Assembly (NCBI RefSeq): GCF_020251205.1
Contig: NZ_JAIWYX010000004.1
Location: 62,001 to 126,000 of the forward strand
Length of the DNA: 64,000 nt
Source: Arthrobacter sp. M4
GTDB lineage: Bacteria; Actinomycetota; Actinomycetes; Actinomycetales; Micrococcaceae
Direction of reading: 5' to 3'
A program made the translations under genes and the position numbers. The stretch's first letter is position 1, and each line of letters begins with the position of its first letter. Below the pieces are notes generated by a model that was not told where the DNA came from, did no database searches, and was given only the letters and a program-made list of their open reading frames with translations. Of the stretch, positions 8,910 through 18,627 are shown one piece after another.

Positions 8910-9559
8910 TTCCCCAAGGCCTCATCCACCGGGACGGACCCGTCACGGAAACGGATGGTCCGCCCGGCCGTTTCGGGGCGCTCCAGGACAGCGGCTGCCA
9001 CCAGCGCCACATTGGCTCTCGATGTCGCAGTACTGCCGGGGGCGCCATGCTCGATCACCTCAATCAGCCCGCTGCCCGGCCCCTCGGTGAGTGTCCCGGG
9101 CGCCAGCATGGTCCACGCGAGCGAAGTGCCGCGCAGGTACTCGTCGGCGGCAGCCTTGGCTTCGGCGTAGTGGAAGAAGCTGTTTTCCGGCGGAACGCCA
9201 TGGTCCTTGCGGGAACCCACGTAGGACACCATGACATAGCGCCCGACGCCGGCCTCCGCGGCGGCGTCCATGGAGCGGATCGCGGCGTCGCGGTCCACTG
9301 CGTAGGTTCGCGCAGGGTTGCCGCCTCCGGCGCCTGCAGACCAAACCACCGCGTCGCGGCCGCTGAGCGCTGCCGCGATCTCCGCCGTCGTCGACTTTTC
9401 AACATCAAAGACCGACGGCGTGGCGCCAGTGGCCGCTACGTCGTCGCTGTGTTGTGGGTTACGGATGAAGGACGCGACCTCGTGCCCTTTGTCCGAGAGG
9501 AGCCTGGACAACTTGAGGGCGACCTTGCCATGGCCGCCAATAATTGCGATGCGCGTCAT
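8906..9559 (-). CDS. NAD(P)H-binding oxidoreductase (atypical SDR, YwnB-like)
   Basis: 217-residue Rossmann protein beginning I-A-I-I-G-G-H-G-K-V, the dinucleotide-binding loop of NmrA/NAD(P)H-binding atypical SDRs. A V-S-Y-V-G-S segment and later A-E-A-K-A-A-A-D-E-Y resemble the degenerate active site of that group. The function could be redox sensing or epimerase/reductase activity; no substrate can be named. Its stop overlaps the stop of the convergent ROK gene by four bases (CTAG). Confidence 0.82.
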   Translation of the reverse strand: MTRIAIIGGHGKVALKLSRLLSDKGHEVASFIRNPQHSDDVAATGATPSVFDVEKSTTAEIAAALSGRDAVVWSAGAGGGNPARTYAVDRDAAIRSMDAAAEAGVGRYVMVSYVGSRKDHGVPPENSFFHYAEAKAAADEYLRGTSLAWTMLAPGTLTEGPGSGLIEVIEHGAPGSTATSRANVALVAAAVLERPETAGRTIRFRDGSVPVDEALGN

Positions 9560-9586
9560 TGGGCCATTATGACGCGGCTACGGCTG

Positions 9587-11062
9587 TCAACTGAGCGACG
9601 GCGCCCCTCCTCTGCCAAGACCAGGAAGCAGCACAGCTTGGACAGCGGCGTCGACGTCCGGCCGGAGATCCCTGTCCTGGGGATCCGAAAACAGCGCCAA
9701 CGCGGTATCAAAAGCTTGCCTGAATTCTTGATTCATGAATTGGTCCGATGTCCTGCCCTGAAGGCTCAGGGCGCGGGCAGCGGAGACGAGTTCCACACCA
9801 ACGATGGTGGAGAGCGCCCGAACACTGGACCCCAACCGCGCAGCTCCGACACTGGCAAAACTCGCATCTTCTTCGGCGCCCAGGGACAGAACCACCGTTT
9901 GCGTGCTGATCGGCTGCGCGTTGCTCCGAAGATGCCCCGCCGCGGCCGCTGCAACGTATTCGAGCATCATGACTCCCGACTGTCCCGAGTCGTCAGCTGC
10001 CAGGAATCTGTTGAGTCCCGTGTAGGCAGGGTCGCAGAGCAGGCTGATCCTGCGAAGATTTGTTGCGCAGGCGGAGCCCAACGCCAACTGCAGGGCATCA
10101 ATTCGCCTGCCCAGGGTGGTCATTTGGAATAGACCGTGGTGGGCGACCCCATTGGTGCCCTCCTCCGCGGATCCGAACACCAACGGATTCTCGTGGCCCG
10201 CTACAACCAATCTTTCCAGAAGCAACTTGAGCTCCCCGAGCTCGTCGGCAACGGAACCGAGCACTTGTGGGAGAGTACGCAGGCAGTATGGGTCTTGGAT
10301 CCTTGCCGGGCTCCCGAGCCCCTCCACAAGACCGCGGAGCTTGCCTGCAATGTCGGCAACCGCCGGTGAATCCGCCGCCCTGGCGACTTCAGGGCTCAGC
10401 GCCTCGGCGTTACCGGACATTGCGACGAAAGACAGGGCACTGACCATCGTCAGGTTATCCACCAGCGTTGCCAACTGCTGGTGGGCAATGACGGCTTGGG
10501 CGATGGTAAGCGCGTTGGAGCTGATGAAAGGCAAGGCATCCTCCGTGGCCCAGCCGTCAAGAGCTTGAGGGATCTCGCCCCCATCCAACGTCCGGCGCTC
10601 GCCGAGAAGGGTGAGGGCCGTCCCGGCCAGCGCCGGCAAGTCGGCAGTGCCGATGCCCCCGAACTCCCGCACCTCCGGCAGGGCGTCCGCGTTGAGCATG
10701 TCCTGCAGGGCCTCCGCGATCTTGGGGTTGATGCCAGACGCCCCGACAGCGAGTTGGGAGAGCCTGACAGTTAGCATGGCCCGCACGGTTTCCCGATCCA
10801 GTGCACGGCCGGCGTCCACAGCGTGGCTGCGCAGTAGGTTAAGGCCGTGGCTGTCCTCGCCCGAGTCCAGCGTCACCGAACGGTTGGCGCCCACACCCGT
10901 GGATCGGCCGTAGACCGGCCGCTGAGCTGCGGTGGCGCGCGCGGAGCGCTGGGAGGCCGACATCCGCTGAATTGCCGACGCCGACAAGGTCACGTGAGTG
11001 TCTCCCGCAGCCACCGCCGCGATGTGAGCAAGGTCAAGCCGGCGCCCGTCGATTTCGATCAC
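9587..11062 (-). CDS. Histidine ammonia-lyase-like protein lacking the MIO triad
   Basis: 491 residues, co-linear with HutH/PAL enzymes: Tyr51 in YGRSTGVG, the G-x-S-G-I helix (107-111), QDPYCLRTLPQVLG, ENPLVF and an N-terminal regulatory stretch all align. The conserved G-A-S-G-D-L-A-P segment, whose Ala-Ser-Gly cyclises into the electrophilic MIO group, reads G-I-G-T-A-D-L-P here (137-143), with one residue deleted and no Ser. A conventional MIO cannot form. It is the last gene of the leftward hut operon, 184 bp after urocanase. It may be a non-catalytic paralogue, a regulatory subunit or an enzyme with another chemistry. A canonical HutH would then lie elsewhere. Confidence 0.85.
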   Translation of the reverse strand: MIEIDGRRLDLAHIAAVAAGDTHVTLSASAIQRMSASQRSARATAAQRPVYGRSTGVGANRSVTLDSGEDSHGLNLLRSHAVDAGRALDRETVRAMLTVRLSQLAVGASGINPKIAEALQDMLNADALPEVREFGGIGTADLPALAGTALTLLGERRTLDGGEIPQALDGWATEDALPFISSNALTIAQAVIAHQQLATLVDNLTMVSALSFVAMSGNAEALSPEVARAADSPAVADIAGKLRGLVEGLGSPARIQDPYCLRTLPQVLGSVADELGELKLLLERLVVAGHENPLVFGSAEEGTNGVAHHGLFQMTTLGRRIDALQLALGSACATNLRRISLLCDPAYTGLNRFLAADDSGQSGVMMLEYVAAAAAGHLRSNAQPISTQTVVLSLGAEEDASFASVGAARLGSSVRALSTIVGVELVSAARALSLQGRTSDQFMNQEFRQAFDTALALFSDPQDRDLRPDVDAAVQAVLLPGLGRGGAPSLS

Positions 11063-11246
11063 GGACTGATCCTTTCAAGGGAGGGTGGTCGGTACGGGCT
11101 AACCAGCCGGGCGGCGGTCCTTCGTGAAGGAGCGCATCGCTGCCAACCGCGTTAGGAAGGTCGCTCAGCGACCGTAGCGACGCCTGTCGGTTGTGTCTAA
11201 GCGACGGCGAAGGGCCATCGCCCGGCGAAGCTGCAACGGCGCGTGC

Positions 11247-12965
<1,719 letters not shown>

Positions 12966-12992
12966 TGTGTACTCCTCGAAAATCCGCGCAGA

Positions 12993-13901
12993 CTAAGCCA
13001 GGTTCTTGGACTTCAGCCAGTCCTTGGCGATCTGGGCAACGTCCTCGAACTTGGCGGTGCGGCCGTTCATCTGGATCAGGTCCTCAGTGGTCAGCGCTGC
13101 GGAAACCTTGTTCAGGACGTCCTTGACGGTGTCCGTGGACTTCTTCTGGTTGATGACAGGAACGATGTTCTCGGACAGGAACAGGTTCTTGCTGTCCTCC
13201 AGGGCCACGAGGTTGTTCTCGGACAGTGCGGGGTCCGTGCTGAAGAGGTCAGCTACCTGTACCTGACCGGAAAGGAGGGCGTTCAGCGTCAGCGGACCGC
13301 CGGCGTCGAGCGCTGAGAACTCCTTGAAGTCGAGGTTGTAGACGGACTTCAGGCCGGCAACACCATTGATGCGGGTCTTCCACTCCGGCGGACCACCGAG
13401 GACGAGGTCCTTGGCAACGGGCTGGAGGTCGCTAATGGACTTGAGGTTGTATTTGTCAGCCGTTTCCTTCTTGACGGCCAGGACGTCCTTATCCTGTGCC
13501 TTGGAAGCGGTAAGCGTGGTCAGTCCGGAGGGAACCTTAGTGCCAAGTTCCTTGGTGACCTCTTCTGTGGAGACGGCCTTGGTCGCCGGGTCGAGGTACT
13601 GCAGGAGAGCACCTCCGTATTCCGGCATCAGGTCGATGGAGCCGTCCTTGAGTGCGGGGATGGTGACTTCTCGGCTGCCGATGTTCGGCTTCTCGGTGAC
13701 CTTGACGCCTTTCGCCCTCAGGGCTTCGGCGTAGATCTTGGAGATGAGCTGGCTTTCCGGGAAGTCAGCGGAGCCCACGATGATGCTGTCCGTAGAGGCT
13801 GCGGCCTGCGTGTTGGAGCTCATAGGGTCGCCGCCGCCGCAGGCGCTGAGTGCAATGGCGGTTGTTGCCGCGAGTGTGATGCCAGTCAGGAACTTTTTCA
13901 T
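12993..13901 (-). CDS. OpuC-type ABC transporter substrate-binding lipoprotein (probable histidine or urocanate uptake)
   Basis: 302-residue lipoprotein. The start is ATG 13901 (MKKFLTG), which gives a clean signal peptide ending in lipobox L-S-A-C; a longer frame adds 15 implausible residues. The body is an OpuAC domain (S-A-D-F-P-E-S, D-L-M-P-E-Y-G-G) as in OpuCC/ProX. The family usually binds glycine betaine or choline, but Sinorhizobium HutX belongs to the same superfamily and carries histidine. Its place between transporter genes and hutU suggests histidine or urocanate. Confidence 0.88.
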   Translation of the reverse strand: MKKFLTGITLAATTAIALSACGGGDPMSSNTQAAASTDSIIVGSADFPESQLISKIYAEALRAKGVKVTEKPNIGSREVTIPALKDGSIDLMPEYGGALLQYLDPATKAVSTEEVTKELGTKVPSGLTTLTASKAQDKDVLAVKKETADKYNLKSISDLQPVAKDLVLGGPPEWKTRINGVAGLKSVYNLDFKEFSALDAGGPLTLNALLSGQVQVADLFSTDPALSENNLVALEDSKNLFLSENIVPVINQKKSTDTVKDVLNKVSAALTTEDLIQMNGRTAKFEDVAQIAKDWLKSKNLA

Positions 13902-14012
13902 CTGAATTCTCTCTGGAACGGCCGTGCAAGGGCATGCTGCGGCCAAGGTGGGGGGAAATGTGGTGATAAGTGCTGCCGCCGCCGGGTGGGACCGGCAACC
14001 AGCGATAGGGGT

Positions 14013-14735
14013 TTAGACGGTTACGGGGGTTTTCACGGCTTCGACCGGCGCGGGTGCCGACTTGACGGTTCGTCGGGTCAATCCGGGTGAGACGACCCTG
14101 TGGGTGATGAAGGCCAACAACTGGTCGAAGAACAGGGCCAGCAGTGCGACAAGGATGGCGCCGGCAAGCATTTGGCTGTAGTCGTTCTGGGCCTTTCCGT
14201 CGATCAGGAGCCGGCCCAGGCCGCCGAGCGAGATATACGCGGCGATGGTCGCCGTCGAAATAATCTGCAGCAGGGCGCTGCGGACACCGGACAGGACCAG
14301 CGGGAGCGAGCACGGCAGCTGGACATCAGTAAGGATTTTCAGGGTACGGAAGCCCATGCCTTTGGCGGCGTCGACGGCGGCGGCGTCCACCGCGCGCACG
14401 CCGGCATATGTGTTGGTCAGGATTGGCGGGACGGCGAGCAACACCAGCACGATGAGGCTCGGGAGGATGTACCCCATCTTGGACGGGAAGGCCGGGGAGA
14501 TGAGGAGCACCAGCAGGATCAGCAGGCCCACGCTAGGGAGGGCGCGCAGGGCATTGGCCAGGCCGGCAATCAGGAACACGCCCTTGCCCGTTACGCCGAT
14601 GTAGATGCCCAGGGGGACAGCGATGACTGCGGCTATTCCGAGGGCGATGAGCGAGTAAAGCAAGTGCTCACCGATCAGTGTGGGGATGCCGTCCGCACCG
14701 GTCCAGTGTGCGGGGTTGAACAGGTAGTTCATCAT
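14013..14735 (-). CDS. OpuC-type ABC transporter permease 2
   Basis: 240 residues with about five to six membrane helices and the BPD_transp_1 EAA loop (D-A-A-K-G-M-G-F). ATG 14735 is preferred because it overlaps the upstream permease stop as ATGA, the same arrangement used throughout this operon. It pairs with the other permease, as OpuCB/OpuCD do. The last 20 residues form an Ala/Pro/Val-rich tail. A 111-bp gap separates it from the binding-protein gene. Confidence 0.9.
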   Translation of the reverse strand: MMNYLFNPAHWTGADGIPTLIGEHLLYSLIALGIAAVIAVPLGIYIGVTGKGVFLIAGLANALRALPSVGLLILLVLLISPAFPSKMGYILPSLIVLVLLAVPPILTNTYAGVRAVDAAAVDAAKGMGFRTLKILTDVQLPCSLPLVLSGVRSALLQIISTATIAAYISLGGLGRLLIDGKAQNDYSQMLAGAILVALLALFFDQLLAFITHRVVSPGLTRRTVKSAPAPVEAVKTPVTV

Positions 14736-15382
14736 GATGCCACGACCTTGGGAGTCCACGGTGTCAGCCACCGGTTGAGAAGAATGATCAGGCCGTCCAG
14801 GATCATGGCAAGGACCACGCAGAGGACGATGCCGGCAATGATCGGAGTGAAGAAGCGCAGCTGGAAGCCCTGGGTGAACAGGGAGCCAAGTTGCGGAATG
14901 CCGAGGAGTGCGGCCACGGAAACGAGGCTGACGTTGGACACCGCGGCCACCCGGAGACCGGCACTGATGACGGGTACTCCCACCGGGAGCTCCACCTTCA
15001 AGAGGCTCTGGTAGCCGCGATAACCCATGGCCTTGGCGGCTTGGACGGTATCTTCAGGCACCGAATCAAGGGCGTCGGCCACCACTCGGACCAGCAACGC
15101 CACCGTGTAGATGGTCAGTGCGGCCACAATGTTTAGCGGGTCCAGGATCTTGGTGCCCAGGACCAGCGGCAACAGCACGAACAGCGCCAGCGAGGGAACC
15201 GTGTACAGGAGGCCGGCAACGCCCACCAGCACTGGATAGATCCTGCGGTTTCGGTGTGCCAACCAGCCCAGCGGCAGAGCGATCAACAAACCAAGGACCA
15301 AAGGGATGACAGCCAGCAACACGTGCCAGCCGAGAAGAAAGACAATGTTGTCGAACTGGCGGCCCAGCCATTCAAAGTTCAT
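14732..15382 (-). CDS. OpuC-type ABC transporter permease 1
   Basis: 216 residues, five to six hydrophobic segments, EAA-type loop (Q-A-A-K-A-M-G-Y-R). Forms the heteromeric channel with the next permease. It overlaps the ATPase gene upstream and the second permease downstream by 4 bp each, so the subunits are translationally coupled. Confidence 0.91.
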   Translation of the reverse strand: MNFEWLGRQFDNIVFLLGWHVLLAVIPLVLGLLIALPLGWLAHRNRRIYPVLVGVAGLLYTVPSLALFVLLPLVLGTKILDPLNIVAALTIYTVALLVRVVADALDSVPEDTVQAAKAMGYRGYQSLLKVELPVGVPVISAGLRVAAVSNVSLVSVAALLGIPQLGSLFTQGFQLRFFTPIIAGIVLCVVLAMILDGLIILLNRWLTPWTPKVVAS

Positions 15383-16485
15383 CGGGCCGTCTCCAGATGT
15401 GGTTCCGCCTCGATGGCCTTGACGACGTCTGAAGCCGTCACGGTGCCGACCAGCTCGCTGTATTCGTTGACTACGACGCCCCGACGGCTCGGCGAGGACA
15501 GTGCGGCGTCGAGCAGCTGGCGCATGGTTCCTGTGGATGACGCCGATGTGCCGCTGAGGTTCAGGTGTTCCCTCCGCACTTCACCGGTGACCAGTTCGGG
15601 CTGTGCCCAACCAAGGGGTTTGCGGTTGCCATCGATCACCAGCACCCAGGCGCCGGCCGACTTGGCCTGGGCCTCGGCGGCGGACGCACCGAGCTGGACG
15701 ACGGCCTCCTCGTGGACGGTGACGGTGCCGGCCGCGGTGGTGAAGCCGAGGGAACGGTAGCCGCGGTCACGGCCAACGAAGTCGGCCACAAATTCGTCGG
15801 CCGGTGAGGTCAAGAGTTCGGAAGGCGATGCCATTTGGGCAAGCTTTCCACCTACGCGCATCACTGCCACCTGGTCGCCGAGTTTTAGTGCCTCGTCAAT
15901 GTCATGCGTGACCATGATGATGGTTTTGCCGATCTCTCGCTGCAGCCGGAGGAATTCGTCCTGCAGCTGGGAGCGGACCACCGGGTCCACCGCGCTAAAC
16001 GGTTCGTCCATGAGCATGAAGGCGGGGTCCGAAGCCAGGGCACGGGCGACGCCGACACGCTGCTGCTGGCCACCAGACAGCTGCCAGGGGTAGCGCTTGG
16101 CGAAGCTCGCTGGGAGGCCTACGCGTTCGATGAGTTCAAGGGCCTTCATCCGGGCTTTCTGCCGGCTTTCGCCGAGCAACACCGGCATGGTTGCCACGTT
16201 GTCCACGATGGTGCGGTGGGGGAAGAGACCTGCGTGCTGGATGACGTAGCCGATTCGCCGGCGCAGTAGGGCGGCATCCATTCCGGAGGTGGGTTGGTCG
16301 TCGAGGTAGATGGTTCCGCTGGTGGGCTCGATGAGCCGATTGATCATCCTGAGCGAGGTGGTCTTGCCACAGCCGGACGGTCCCACCAGGATGGTCAACT
16401 TGCCGGTGGGCGCCTCAAGGTTTAGCCCGTCGACGGCAACGGTCCCGTCCGGGTATGCCTTGGTCACATTTTCAAACTTGATCAT
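15379..16485 (-). CDS. OpuC-type ABC transporter ATP-binding protein with CBS domain
   Basis: 368 residues. An N-terminal ATPase domain has Walker A GPSGCGKTT (36-44), signature LSGGQQQRVGVARAL and Walker B MLMDEPF, followed by a C-terminal CBS region (about 250-365). In OpuA/OpuC-type importers, CBS domains sense ionic strength or a nucleotide. Finding one in a hut operon suggests the transporter was recruited from osmoprotectant uptake, or that uptake here is gated by cell state. Its ATG overlaps the IclR stop (ATGA). Confidence 0.93.
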   Translation of the reverse strand: MIKFENVTKAYPDGTVAVDGLNLEAPTGKLTILVGPSGCGKTTSLRMINRLIEPTSGTIYLDDQPTSGMDAALLRRRIGYVIQHAGLFPHRTIVDNVATMPVLLGESRQKARMKALELIERVGLPASFAKRYPWQLSGGQQQRVGVARALASDPAFMLMDEPFSAVDPVVRSQLQDEFLRLQREIGKTIIMVTHDIDEALKLGDQVAVMRVGGKLAQMASPSELLTSPADEFVADFVGRDRGYRSLGFTTAAGTVTVHEEAVVQLGASAAEAQAKSAGAWVLVIDGNRKPLGWAQPELVTGEVRREHLNLSGTSASSTGTMRQLLDAALSSPSRRGVVVNEYSELVGTVTASDVVKAIEAEPHLETAR

Positions 16486-17168
16486 TTAACTTCCATGCTT
16501 TCCTGGGGCACTTCATGGTTTCCGGCGGGCTCAGTGAGGATGTTGTCAGCCACCCTCACCAGTTCCTCGCCAATCTCTTGGGCCTTTTTTTCATCCAGCC
16601 GGTAGCTGGGCACAACGATGCTCAGGGCAGCCACTATCCGGCCACCGATCACAATGGGCGCGGCAACTGCAGTGACGTCGTCTTCCACACCGCTTCGGAC
16701 TATGGCGAAGCCGCGGTGGTTCTGTCCGCCGGTCAGGACTTCGCCGGCGGCGGATCCTTCCAGCGGAATGCTGCGTCCGACCCAACTGGTGTGCCGGACC
16801 GAATGCGTTCCTTCCACAATTGCTATATAGATTCCGGTTTCCCCAGGACCGGGAATGCTGAGATAGCAGGACTCGCCCGTTTCGGCCACCAACCGCTTCA
16901 TGTGCGGAGTGCAGAGCGATACCAGGGATTCCTGGCCCAGTGCCAAGGCGCCCAACTGGATGACGCGTGCACCCGGGCGGAAGTTGCCGCCCGGTTCACG
17001 TGTCACGAATCCGCTGCCTTCCAGGGTGCGGAGGAGGCGGAGTGCGGTGCTGGCCGAAAGGTCGACGACGCGGGCAGCGTCGCTCAGGCTCAGGGAGCCA
17101 TCTGTACAGACCGCGCTGAGCAGGGCCAGGGCCCTTTCGACTGTTCGTGTGGAAGAATCTGCGGCCAC
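16482..17168 (-). CDS. IclR family regulator of the hut locus
   Basis: 228 residues: winged HTH at about 12-65 (LSLSDAARVVDLSASTALRLLRTL) and a C-terminal IclR effector domain (A-P-I-V-I-G-G-R-I-V-A-A-L-S-I). It is the first gene of the leftward operon and diverges from the M20/HutF genes. A near-perfect inverted pair of 20-bp sites lies in the shared promoter region, so it probably controls both directions. The effector is likely histidine, urocanate or a downstream intermediate. Confidence 0.9.
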   Translation of the reverse strand: MAADSSTRTVERALALLSAVCTDGSLSLSDAARVVDLSASTALRLLRTLEGSGFVTREPGGNFRPGARVIQLGALALGQESLVSLCTPHMKRLVAETGESCYLSIPGPGETGIYIAIVEGTHSVRHTSWVGRSIPLEGSAAGEVLTGGQNHRGFAIVRSGVEDDVTAVAAPIVIGGRIVAALSIVVPSYRLDEKKAQEIGEELVRVADNILTEPAGNHEVPQESMEVK

Positions 17169-17207
17169 TGCCCGACCTACTTTCGAGTGGTCTGAATCAC
17201 TGCTGTC

Positions 17208-17227
17208 TTGCCACTAAGTAAAAACCA
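17208..17227. promoter_or_regulatory. hut operator, left copy
   Basis: TTGCCACTAAGTAAAAACCA, 40 bp upstream of the IclR start. Its reverse complement recurs at 17386-17405 with 18 of 20 bases identical. Each copy faces its own gene, as expected for one regulator controlling a divergent promoter. Within each, AAGT and ACTT half-sites flank GGTTTTT. Confidence 0.7.
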
Positions 17228-17385
17228 ACTTTCATCGAATGGCAAGGCTTTTGGTCAAGATGACGCAACATCCATGCCATCCGGGGGCTTGTGAACCACC
17301 GCCGAGAACGGGCTGTTTCGGTCGTGTTGCGAGCGTGTTAACTGTGACGGGCAAGGCTCTCAAGGTCTTGTCATGCAGTGGCAAG

Positions 17386-17405
17386 TGGTTTTTACTTGGT
17401 GGCAG
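17386..17405. promoter_or_regulatory. hut operator, right copy
   Basis: TGGTTTTTACTTGGTGGCAG, inverted relative to the left copy, ends 22 bp before the GTG start of the M20 hydrolase and would overlap its promoter or initiation region. This position suits repression. The sequence also contains CAAGT/ACTTG arms (17382-17398). Confidence 0.7.
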
Positions 17406-17427
17406 CTTGGCAACAATCGGAGGTTAC

Positions 17428-18627
17428 GTGGAAACCGTCAATCAGCTCCTTGACTCCATCAAGGACGTGGGCCGCGACGCGGTGCGCGGAGGATATTCAA
17501 GAGCCGTCTACTCGACGGCAGAACTCGATCTGAGGGCCTGGTTCATCGAGCAGGCGCAACAAAGGGGCCTTGCCGTCGAGACCGATCGGAACGGGATCAT
17601 CTGGGCTTGGTGGGGCAAACCCCAGGACGGCGCCCTCGTCACCGGGAGCCACTTGGATTCCGTTCCAGGCGGCGGGGCCTTTGACGGGCCGCTCGGCATC
17701 GCTTCGGCGTTGGCCGCCGTCGACATCCTCCAGTCCCGCGGTACGGAGCCGCGCCGCTCCCTGGCTATCACTGTGTTCCCGGAGGAAGAAGGTTCCCGCT
17801 TCGGTGTGGCCTGCCTGGGCTCGCGGCTCCTCACGGGGGCCATCGACGTCGATAAGGCGTTAAACCTGCGCGACGGCGACGGCAACACATTTGCCGACGT
17901 CGCCAAGGGCAACGGCCTGGATCCCCGGCATATGGGCCCAGACTCCGAAGCCCTGGGCCGGATCGGTGACTTCGTGGAACTCCATGTGGAACAGGGCAGG
18001 GGGCTGGGTGAGAACGGCCCGGCCATCGCCGTCGGGAGCTCGATCCTGGGCCACGGCCGCTGGAAACTGAGCATCCACGGCCAGGGCAACCACGCCGGAA
18101 CCACGCTCATGGCCGACCGCGCAGACCCCATGGTCGCGGCGGGCCAAATCATCGTCGCCGTCCGCGACACCGCGGCCAGGCAGCCTGACGCCCGGGCCAC
18201 CGTGGGGCGCCTGACGCCCGTGCCGGGCGGCACGAACGTCATTGCGTCCCGCGTGGACATGTGGCTCGACGCCCGCCACCCGGATGATGCCGTGACGGCT
18301 GCCCTGATCGAGTCGATCTATAAGGCTGCCCGTGACATCGCCGCGGGCGAAGGCTGCACGATATCCCTCACCGAAGAGTCCTATAGCGGTACCGTGCATT
18401 TCGATCCCGGTCTCAGCCAGCGAATCAGCGCAATCCTGCCCGATGCCCCTGTACTGGCCACCGGAGCCGGCCACGACGCCGGTGTCCTCGCGGGACACGT
18501 TCCCTCAGCCATGGTGTTCGTCCGAAATCCCAGCGGAATATCGCATTCCCCGGAAGAGTACGTGGCGGACGAGGATGCCGCGATCGGCGCAACCGCCCTC
18601 GCCAAGGTCCTGGAGGGTCTGCTGTGA
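17428..18627 (+). CDS. M20 family amidohydrolase (allantoate amidohydrolase / N-carbamoyl-amino-acid hydrolase type)
   Basis: 399 residues starting at GTG 17428, four bases after GGAGG; a longer open frame reaches 17239 but has no ribosome site and would run through the operator. The dinuclear-metal ligands of the family are visible: SHLDSVP, GAFDGPLG, EEEGSRFG, LHVEQG and the C-terminal G-I-S-H-S-P-E-E. Family members cleave N-carbamoyl or ureido groups. Placed directly before HutF (4-bp overlap), it most likely acts on N-formylglutamate or N-formiminoglutamate, replacing HutG. That substrate is an inference. Confidence 0.88.
   Translation: METVNQLLDSIKDVGRDAVRGGYSRAVYSTAELDLRAWFIEQAQQRGLAVETDRNGIIWAWWGKPQDGALVTGSHLDSVPGGGAFDGPLGIASALAAVDILQSRGTEPRRSLAITVFPEEEGSRFGVACLGSRLLTGAIDVDKALNLRDGDGNTFADVAKGNGLDPRHMGPDSEALGRIGDFVELHVEQGRGLGENGPAIAVGSSILGHGRWKLSIHGQGNHAGTTLMADRADPMVAAGQIIVAVRDTAARQPDARATVGRLTPVPGGTNVIASRVDMWLDARHPDDAVTAALIESIYKAARDIAAGEGCTISLTEESYSGTVHFDPGLSQRISAILPDAPVLATGAGHDAGVLAGHVPSAMVFVRNPSGISHSPEEYVADEDAAIGATALAKVLEGLL

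Noticed and set aside
9047..10132. Long frame antisense to the NAD(P)H-binding and HutH-like genes
   Set aside because: Spans the ends of two clear genes on the other strand and resembles nothing.
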